A stretch of 64,000 nt of DNA, taken from positions 38,353,450 to 38,417,449 of the forward strand of contig OY757947.1 in NCBI GenBank assembly GCA_963585895.1, written 5' to 3'. The position numbers and the translations under genes were made by a program. This stretch comes from Sepioteuthis lessoniana. Taxonomy: Eukaryota > Mollusca > Cephalopoda > Myopsida > Loliginidae. The notes beneath the pieces were generated by a model. That model made no database searches, was not told the DNA's origin, and was given only the letters and a program-made list of their open reading frames with translations. Below are positions 55,655-64,000 of this stretch, in pieces; the first letter of the stretch is position 1; each line of letters opens with the position of its first letter.

Positions 55655-56480
55655 CAGTTGATTGGTTGGTTGGTTGGTTTTTATGGTATATCAACCTTTG
55701 TAGGATATTTAACGCCAAATCCATTTTTAGATATATAATCAGTTCTATTTCATGTTGGTTGGTTGGTTATTTGGGTTTTATGGCATATCAACATTTGTAG
55801 GATATTTAATGCCAAATCCATTTTTGTATAAATAATCAGTTCTATTTCATGTTGGTTGGTTGGTTGGTTGGGTTTTATGGCATATCAACCTTTGTAGGTC
55901 ATTTAACGCCAAATCCATTTTATGAGAATTGTTCTATTTCAAACAATTTAGTTTAATATAAGTACGCAGTTGAACTGTAGGTACAATCTAATTGGGGAAA
56001 ACATTTCTATTTCAAGCTATTCAGTTTAGTCAAACAGTTCTACTTCAGTTTAGTATAAGTACTGATTTTGTTTTCACACAGTTAAATATCAAAACAATTC
56101 TCTTTTAAACAATTCAGTTTAGTATAAGTACAGTTTCAATGGCAAAAACAGTTCCATTTCAAATAATTCAATTTAATACAAGCAACCAGTTTAAATGTAA
56201 GTACACGGTTTATTTTTTAGCCAAACAGTTCTAATTCAGATAATTCAGTTTAGTAAAAGCACAGGTTCCATTTGCACACAGTTAAATGTCAAAACAGTTC
56301 TATATTAAATAAATCAGTTTAGTGTAAAGTACAGTTTCACTGTCAAACATGGTTATATTTCAAATAATTCTGTTTAACATAAACACGTAGTTTAAATATA
56401 AGTACGGTTTATTGGCAAAAACATTTCTATTTCAAGCTATTCAGCTTACTCAAACAATTCAGTTTAGTATAAATTGAATC
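55655..56480 (-). mobile_element. G element(s) with triplicated end, headless
   Basis: Three successive ends ('ggttggttggttggtt' to 'aatccatttt') at about 55663, 55753 and 55853 are followed by a long minisatellite body of 'ttctatttcaaacaattca' type units. No head is found, so the element is truncated or its head was lost. Confidence 0.8.
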
Positions 56481-56854
56481 AACATAGATCCTTATATTTA
56501 TGTCACATTTTTTGCGACATTGACCACTCCTAAGCACAACTCTGTGAAGGCTGTTATGACATTCTGAGATGACATTCTGAGGAACCATTCATCCAGCTTG
56601 TCTTTTATTTTGGGTAGTAGAGGGTATGATACAAGTCTGAGTGTGTACAGGCAAACAAGACCTGTTTTTTTCCGTTGTAAGTATTTTATATTTCTCTTTC
56701 TTGAAGACTAGCTCTTTGAAGAGCTTTGATAATTTTGCCTCAAAATTTGGATGTTTCCCTACTGTCAACTCCAGGAGCTGGGGTGAGTATCCAAAGTGTC
56801 TATGTCGCCAGTTGTTTAGTTGGTTACCCGTGATAAATGTATCCTCTCTGAAAC
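56481..56854. other. Unassigned stretch before the minisatellite
   Basis: Holds an 86-residue frame (56641-56901) that runs into the minisatellite, without a known domain. Composition is less extreme than around it. Function unknown. Confidence 0.35.
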
Positions 56855-58040
56855 CAATAAAGGAGAGTGAAATTAGGACGTGTAAAAAGAGTAAAAAATA
56901 AAACGTGTAAAATTAAGACGTGTAAAAAGGGTCTAAAATTGAAATGCGCAAAATGATTTAAAAATTAAGACGTGCAAAAAGAGTGAAAAATTTAGATGCC
57001 TCCAGTGTAAAATTTAAACCAGTAAAGGAGTGTGAAATTAGAATGTGTAAAAATAGTAAAAAGATGAAAATGTGTAAAATGATTGTAAAACTGAAGCCTG
57101 TAAATGAGTATAAAATTAAGACGTGCAAAAAGGGTATAAAATTGAGATGGGCAAAATGAACTAAAAAATTAAGACGTGTGAAGAGTGTAAAATTAAGACA
57201 CGTGGTAAAAGTGTAAAATTTCGACGTATAAAAAACATGAAAAGTGACGTGTAATGGCAGTGTAAAATTGAAATGTGCAAAAAATAGTAAGACTTATAAA
57301 AAGAGTTTCAAATTACGATGTTTAAAAAAGTATTGAATTAAAATACGTAAAATGAGTGAAAATTAAAACCTGTAAAAGAGTGTAAAATTAAGACTTTTAA
57401 AAAGAGTGTAAAATTAAAACACGCAAAAGAGTGTAAAAGTTGGACCTGTAAAACGAATGTAAAATAAAAATGCGTACAATGTGTGTAAAATTGGAACCTG
57501 TAAAAGAGTATAAAATTAAGACGTGTAAAAAGGGTATAAAATTAAGGCGTCTAAAAACAGTGTAAAATCAAGGCGTCTAAAAAGAGTGTAAAATTAAGAC
57601 GTGTAAAAACAGTGTAAAATCAAGGCGTCTAAAAACAGTGTAAAATTAAGACGTGTAAAAACAGTGTAAAATTAAGACGTGTAAAAACAGTGTAAAATCA
57701 AGGCGTCTAAAAAGAGTGTAAAATCAAGGCGTCTAAAAAGAGTGTAAATTTAAGGCGTCTAAAAACAGTGTAAAATCAAGGCGTCTAAAAACAGTGTAAA
57801 ATCAAGGCGTCTAAAAACAGTGTAAAATCAAGACGTGTAAAAACAGTGTAAAATTAAGGCGTCTAAAAACAGTGTAAAATCAAGGCGTCTAAAAAGAGTG
57901 TAAATTTAAGGCGTCTAAAAACAGTGTAAAATCAAGGCGTCTAAAAAGAGTGTAAAATTAAGACGTGTAAAAACAGTGTAAAATCAAGGCGTCTAAAAAC
58001 AGTGTAAAATTAAGGCGTCTAAAAATAGTGTAAATTTAAG
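56855..58040 (+). repeat. ~26-bp minisatellite (GTGTAAAA units)
   Basis: Units alternate 'agtgtaaaatcaaggcgtct' and 'agtgtaaaattaagacgtgt', each followed by AAAAA. The first ~650 bases are irregular; from about 57530 the array is tight and nearly uniform. Some further units lie at 58180-58280. Confidence 0.93.
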
Positions 58041-58370
58041 AAATACATTCGGTCCCGGCTCATGCTATAGAGTTAAAATTGATGCCGGGCCAAGCTATGG
58101 TACTATATTTGGTACTGTACACAAAATAAGGGCTCAGACAGTGCAAACTGTTGTATCATAAAGACGTATAAAAAATTGAAAGGATACATATAAAAGAGTG
58201 TAAAATTAAAATGTTTAAAATAAGTGTAAAATTATGACGCATGAAAGGAAATGTGTTAAAAGAATGTAAAAGTGAAGGTAGGGGAAAATATAAGATTGGT
58301 AAAGAGAGTCTGTAGGATACGAAATTAACCAAATTTCAAAACTATATTAAGAACAGACAAATAGAAAAAT
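58041..58370. other. Spacer between tandem arrays
   Basis: Two related pieces, 'ggtcccggctcatgctat' (58052) and 'gatgccgggccaagctat' (58081), are followed by stray minisatellite units. No gene. Confidence 0.6.
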
Positions 58371-58374
58371 TACA

Positions 58375-60430
58375 ATAATTTGATTTGATTTAAAATGCTG
58401 GTAAGTACAAAACTTATACTAAAAAGAAGAGTCATGTAGAAAAATTGCAAACTTCCATGTGACTTAAAGAGCAAGTAGGTACAAAATTTACCATATTTAG
58501 AGCTCTACTTAAAAGAAGAGACATGTAGAAAAAGGCAATACTTCGATTTGACTTAAAGAGCAAGTAGGTACAAATCTTACCATATTCCCAGCTGTACTCA
58601 AAGGAAAGACATTTGGAAAATTATAATACTTCCATTAGACTTAAAATGCAGGTTGGTACAAAATTTACCATATTTCAAACTATATTTAAAAGGAGATACA
58701 TGTAGAAAAATTACAATACTTCGATTTGACTTAAAGAGAAAGTAGGTACAAATCTTACCATATTCCCAGCTGTACTCAAAGGAAAGACATTTAGAAAATT
58801 ATAATACTTCCATTAGACTTAAAATGCAGGTTGGTACAAAATTTACCATATTTCAAACTATATTTAAAAGGAGATACATGTAGAAAAATTACAATACTTC
58901 GATTTGACTTAAAGAGAAAGTAGGTACAAATCTTACCATATTCCCAGCTGTACTCAAAGAAAAGACATTTAGAAAATTATAATACTTCCATTAGACTTAA
59001 AATGCAGGTTGGTACAAAATTTACCATATTTCAAACTATATTTAAAAGGAGATACATGTAGAAAAATTACAATACTTCGATTTGACTTAAAGAGAAAGTA
59101 GGTACAAATCTTACCATATTCCCAGCTGTACTCAAAGAAAAGACATTTAGAAAATTATAACACTTCTATTAGACTTAAAATGCAGGTTGGTACAAAATTT
59201 ACCATATTTCAAACTATATTTAAAAGGAGATACATGTAGAAAAATTACAATACTTCGATTTGACTTAAACAGCAGGAAGGTACAAATCTTACCATATTCC
59301 CAGCTGTACTCAAAGAAAAGACATTTAGAAAATTATAATACTTCCATTAGACTTAAAATGCAGGTTGGTACAAAATTTACCATATTTCAAACTATATTTA
59401 AAAGGAGATACATGTAGAAAAATTACAATACTTCGATTTGACTTAAACAGCAGGAAGGTACAAATCTTACCATATTCCCAGCTGTACTCAAAGAAAAGAC
59501 ATTTAGAAAATTATAATACTTCCATTAGACTTAAAATGCAGGTTGGTACAAAATTTACCATATTTCAAACTATATTTAAAAGGAGATACATGTAGAAAAA
59601 TTACAATACTTCGATTTGACTTAAAGAGAAAGTAGGTACAAATCTTACCATATTCCCAGGTGTACTCAAAGGAAAGACATTTAGAAAATTATAATACTTC
59701 CATTAGACTTAAAATGCAGGTTGGTACAAAATTTACCATATTTCAAACTATATTTAAAAGGAGATACATGTAGAAAAATTACAATACTTCGATTTGACTT
59801 AAACAGCAGGAAGGTACAAATCTTACCACATTCCCAGCTGTACTCAAAGAAAAGACATTTAGAAAATTATAATACTTCCATTAGACTTAAAATGCAGGTT
59901 GGTACAAAATTTACCATATTTCAAACTATATTTAAAAGGAGATACATGTAGAAAAATTACAATACTTCGATTTGACTTAAAGAGAAAGTAGGTACAAATC
60001 TTACCATATTCCCAGCTGTACTCAAAGAAAAGACATTTAGAAAATTATAACACTTCCATTAGACTTAAAATGCAGGTTGGTACAAAATTTACCATATTTC
60101 AAACTATATTTAAAAGGAGATACATGTAGAAAAATTACAATACTTCGATTTGACTTAAACAGCAGGTAGGAATAAAACTTACCATATTTCAAGTTATATT
60201 TAAAAGAAGAGATGGTAGAAAATTATAATTATAATACTTTGATTATACTTAAAGAACAGCCAAGTACAAACTTATAATCTTTGGAACTATAATTAAAAGG
60301 GACATGTAGAAAAATTACCATATTTTGATTAGGCTTAAAGAGCATATAGGTAAAAAGTTTACCATATATCGAGCTATACTTTAAAGAAGATACATGTAGA
60401 AAAAATACAATTCTTTTATTAGACATAAAA
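58375..60430 (+). repeat. ~89-bp satellite, dimeric 178-bp higher-order repeat
   Basis: Two monomer types alternate. Type A has 'ggttggtacaaaatttacca' and 'aaaggagatacatgtag'. Type B has 'aggtacaaatcttaccatat' and 'cccagctgtactcaaag'. Identical landmarks recur every 178 bases (59187, 59365, 59543, 59721). Edge monomers at both ends are diverged and not dimeric. The three identical 76-residue frames across it are products of the repeat. Confidence 0.95.
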
Positions 60431-60444
60431 GAAGCAGATTGGTA
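60428..60444 (+). repeat. SINE-II target-site duplication, left
   Basis: AAAGAAGCAGATTGGTA, identical to 60738-60754. Confidence 0.92.
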
Positions 60445-60737
60445 CTATTTACCAACCCCTCCGCTCGGGCAGGATATGACACAAGGTCAATTTTTAAGCG
60501 GAGTTTAACAGGTTTGAATTCAGAGTTTTCCTTCTCCTAGACTAGTTGCCTCACCAAGGCTGAAGAACCTAGTCCGTCCTACTATTTATCCATAGCTGGA
60601 GGGAGAATAAGGGGGTTCATACCTTTCCCAAGGGTATTTGCCCGAAAGTGAACGTAATAGCGCGATTGGAGTACGAACTCGCGTACTACGATTCCGCAGT
60701 TCATCGCTTTAACCATTACACCACGAGGACACCCACC
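60445..60737 (-). mobile_element. SINE-II, full length, young
   Basis: On the minus strand from 60737: 'gtcctcgtggtgtaatggtt' (A box within), 'acgcgagttcgtactcc' (B box), then 'cccttgggaaaggtatg', 'ctccctccagctatgg', 'ggagaaggaaaactctg' and the end 'cctgcccgagcggaggggtt'. Flanked by perfect 17-bp target-site duplications. The 113-residue frame here (with SRYYVHFRANTLGKGM) is SINE translation. It landed in the edge of the 89-bp satellite. Confidence 0.95.
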
Positions 60738-60754
60738 AAAGAAGCAGATTGGTA
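60738..60754 (+). repeat. SINE-II target-site duplication, right
   Basis: Exact 17-base partner of 60428-60444. Confidence 0.92.
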
Positions 60755-61700
60755 TAAAATTTTTCATAATAGGAGAGATATATAGAAAAATTGCAATACT
60801 TCGTTTAAATTTAAAGAGCTTACCATATTTTAACCTACACTTCAAAAAAGTAAAAAAAAAATTTTGAAAGAGATAAAATGAAAATTTGCAATATAAAGAA
60901 ATTAGAGGGAATAAAATTTGCAATATAAAAGAATTTAAAGGGACTAGAATTTAATATGTAGTAATTTTAGAGAGAGAGAGAATAAAGTTTAATAAAACGT
61001 TATGACACTAAAGCCAAGTTTAGTATTTAACAAGGTAATGTTTTGAGCGGGAACTTTAGTGTGCAATACTAAACGGTAAATTCAAACAGTAAGTTTAAAC
61101 AATAAGTTCCACAGCTTTCGAGTTTTGATACTGATTCGAAAAGATAACACAGACAATAAAGTTTTTAAAAAAGGAATTTTATACAAAAGAAACAAGAAAG
61201 AAAAGGATAGAAAAGATAGTGTTGCAAATTTTAGTGCAATTTGCTGGAACTTATTTGAGAGATTGTCCGGGAAACAAAGTTCTTTGAATTTGAGTATTTT
61301 TCTTTTAATTATGGTTTTATCGAAATGTTTCAGGGTTCATTAAGTTACAAGTCTTCTTTAAAGTTCTTTTCAGCAGAATTCTTGGTTGCATTTTCTTTCA
61401 GTTGTTTAACTTGGTAGAATTTCAGTAGTCGACTTTCGTTTAATTTTACTTTTATTTCTTGGGAAGCTTCTTGCCTGTTTGAACTTACCGGCTATTCCTT
61501 TCTGCTGGCTTAAGTTTTTCGTGCCTTCAGTTTGGTCCCCAAATTGGTACTAAGGGTTCAATAGTTGTTCTCGACAAAAAGAAAAGGTAGCTTTTTGGTG
61601 TCATATTGTCTGGGATTCCTTCTCCCTTTTCAACTCTGGCCAAATCAAGAGCAGCACGTGGTCAGCTTGATTTTTTTCCGAGAAATAAATTATTATAGAA
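60755..61700. other. Unique spacer between satellite arrays
   Basis: Begins with decayed 89-bp-like units. The part 61000-61690 is not repetitive in the window and includes a 72-residue frame (61125-61343) without a known domain. It might hold an exon, but nothing shows it. Confidence 0.45.
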
Positions 61701-64000
61701 CAGAAATGTAGAAAAATTGCAAAACTTGGATTACATTAAATTGCAGGTAGGTACAAAACTTACCATATTTAAAGCTATACTTAAAAGACGAGACATATAG
61801 AGAAATACAATAATTCGATTAGACTTAAAGTGAAGGTAGGTACAAAACTTCCCATATTTCAAGCTATACTTAAAAGACGAGACATATAGAGAGTTACAAT
61901 AATTCGATTAGACTTAAAGTGAAGGTAGGTACAAAACTTCCCATATTTCAAGCTATACTTAAAAGACGAGATATAGAGAGAGTTACAATAATTCGATTAG
62001 ACTTAAAGTGAAGGTAGGTACAAAATTTCCCATATTTCAAGCTATACTTAAAAGACGAGACATAGAGAGAGTTACAATAATTCGATTAGATTTAAAGTTA
62101 AGGTAGGTACAAAACTTCCCATATTTAAAGCTATATTTAAAAGACGAGACATATAGAAAATTACAATAATTCGATTAGATTTAAAGTGAAGGTAGGTACA
62201 AAACTTCCCACATTTCAAGCTATACTTAAAAGACGAGACATAGAGAGAGTTACAATAATTCGATTAGATTTAAAGTTAAGGTAGGTACAAAACTTCCCAT
62301 ATTTCAAGCTATATTTAAAAGACGAGACATATAGAAAATTACAATAATTCGATTAGACTTAAAGTGAAGGTAGGTACAAAACTTCGCATATTTCAAGCTA
62401 TACTTAAAAGACGAGACATAGAGAGAGTTACAATAATTCGATTAGACTTAAAGTGAAGGTAGGTACAAAACTTCCCATTTTTCAAGCTATACTTAAAAGA
62501 CGAGATATAGAGAGAGTTACAATAATTCGATTAGACTTAAAGTGAAGGTAGGTACAAAACTTCCCATATTTCAAGCTATACTTAAAAGACGAGACATAGA
62601 GAGAGTTACAATAAGTCGATTAGACTTAAAGTGAAGGTAGGTACAAAACTTCCCATATTTCAAGCTATACTTAAAAGACGAGACATATAGAGAGTTACAA
62701 TAATTCGATTAGACTTAAAGTGAAGGTAGGTACAAAACTTCCCATATTTCAAGCTATACTTAAAAGACGAGACATATAGAGAGTTACAATAATTCGATTA
62801 GACTTAAAGTGAAGGTAGGTACAAAACTTCCCATATTTCAAGCTATACTTAAAAGACGAGACATAGACAGAGTTACAATAATTCGATTAGACTTAAAGTG
62901 AAGGTAGGTACAAAACTTCCCATATTTCAAGCTATACTTAAAAGACGAGACATGGAGAGAGTTACAATAATTCGATTACACTTAAAGTGAAGGTAGGTAC
63001 AAAACTTCCCATATTTCAAGCTATACTTAAAAGACGAGACATATAGAGAGTTACAATAATTCGATTAGACGTAAAGTGAAGGTAGGTACAAAACTTCCCA
63101 TATTTCAAGCTATACTTAAAAGACGAGACATGGAGAGAGTTACAATAACTCGATTAGACTTAAAGTGAAGGTAGGTACAAAACTTCCCATATTTCAAGCT
63201 ATACTTAAAAGACGAGACATATAGAGAGTTACAATAATTCGATTAGACTTAAAGTGAAGGTAGGTACAAAACTTCCCATATTTCAAGCTATACTTAAAAG
63301 ACGAGATATAGAGAGAGTTACAATAATTCGATTAGACTTAAAGTGAAGGTAGGTACAAAATTTCCCATATTTCAAGCTATACTTAAAAGACGAGACATAG
63401 AGAGAGTTACAATAATTCGATTAGATTTAAAGTTAAGGTAGGTACAAAACTTCCCATATTTAAAGCTATATTTAAAAGACGAGACATATAGAAAATTACA
63501 ATAATTCGATTAGATTTAAAGTGAAGGTAGGTACAAAACTTCCCACATTTCAAGCTATACTTAAAAGACGAGACATAGAGAGAGTTACAATAATTCGATT
63601 AGATTTAAAGTTAAGGTAGGTACAAAACTTCCCATATTTCAAGCTATATTTAAAAGACGAGACATATAGAAAATTACAATAATTCGATTAGACTTAAAGT
63701 GAAGGTAGGTACAAAACTTCGCATATTTCAAGCTATACTTAAAAGACGAGACATAGAGAGAGTTACAATAATTCGATTAGACTTAAAGTGAAGGTAGGTA
63801 CAAAACTTCCCATTTTTCAAGCTATACTTAAAAGACGAGATATAGAGAGAGTTACAATAATTCGATTAGACTTAAAGTGAAGGTAGGTACAAAACTTCCC
63901 ATATTTCAAGCTATACTTAAAAGACGAGACATAGAGAGAGTTACAATAAGTCGATTAGACTTAAAGTGAAGGTAGGTACAAAACTTCCCATATTTCAAGC
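61701..64000 (+). repeat. ~89-bp satellite in a 15-monomer, 1335-bp higher-order repeat
   Basis: Monomers read 'aggtacaaaacttcccatat', 'caagctatacttaaaagacg' and 'acaataattcgattagactt'. Monomer variants recur exactly 1335 bases apart: 'aaaatttccc' (62026 and 63361), 'acttcgcata' (62386 and 63721), 'cccatttttc' (62474 and 63809) and 'ataagtcgat' (62615 and 63950). 1335 is 15 times 89. The array runs off the window end. Confidence 0.95.

Noticed and set aside
59187-59951. Three near-identical 76-residue frames
   Set aside because: They recur at 178-bp steps because the satellite repeats; not genes.
60582-60923. 113-residue frame containing SRYYVHFRANTLGKGM
   Set aside because: It is translation of a SINE-II tRNA head and body; similar text is often mis-annotated as protein in invertebrate genomes.

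Overview
The window is AT-rich animal nuclear DNA and looks like gene-poor, repeat-dense, heterochromatin-like sequence. The evidence is long (TA)n, (GA)n and (GT)n tracts, LINE and tRNA-type SINE insertions with target-site duplications, several satellite families, and a single C2H2 zinc-finger reading frame. There are no operons, rRNA operons or CRISPR arrays. The LINE type (APE endonuclease plus reverse transcriptase with an (ATG)n tail), the SINEs and the finger style fit an invertebrate, probably a mollusc or an arachnid. I cannot place it more closely from sequence alone.

Left part (1-34 kb): a mosaic of segmental copies. One block at 2.64-7.2 kb recurs in direct orientation at 19.99-23.03 kb. 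Blocks at 11.9-13.2 and 15.6-16.45 kb recur inverted at 30.15-32.3 and 28.8-29.7 kb. Over these lie copies of three non-coding element families. SINE-I has a tRNA head with good A and B boxes. SINE-II is a second tRNA-headed SINE. The 'G element' has a (GGTT)n end, a minisatellite body and a conserved terminal hairpin. One LINE copy (23318-25607) has its 5' half inverted between perfect 12-bp target-site duplications. Three short tandem arrays (about 15.6, 29.4 and 31.3 kb) are built of units resembling 5S rRNA without spacers.

Middle (34-39 kb): a roughly 230-bp-armed palindrome around a (TA)n core, a 5'-truncated LINE whose remaining reverse-transcriptase frame is open, and a zinc-finger frame (38257-38961) with seven intact fingers and decayed finger remnants on both sides.

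Right part (39.7-64 kb): satellite DNA. A 165-170 bp satellite with a tRNA-like core fills about 39.7-50.2 kb and resumes at 51.46-51.62 kb. It is interrupted by SINEs, fossil Ty3/gypsy integrase pieces and a G element that carries a LINE fragment. After a mixed stretch come a ~26-bp minisatellite (56.86-58.04 kb) and an ~89-bp satellite. The latter is first organised as a 178-bp dimer (58.4-60.2 kb), then as a 1335-bp, 15-monomer higher-order repeat running off the window end.

The coding sequences do not form a pathway. The LINE would supply the enzyme for its own copying, and the SINEs depend on some LINE in trans. The zinc-finger frame is the only host-type gene and may be a pseudogene or a terminal exon.
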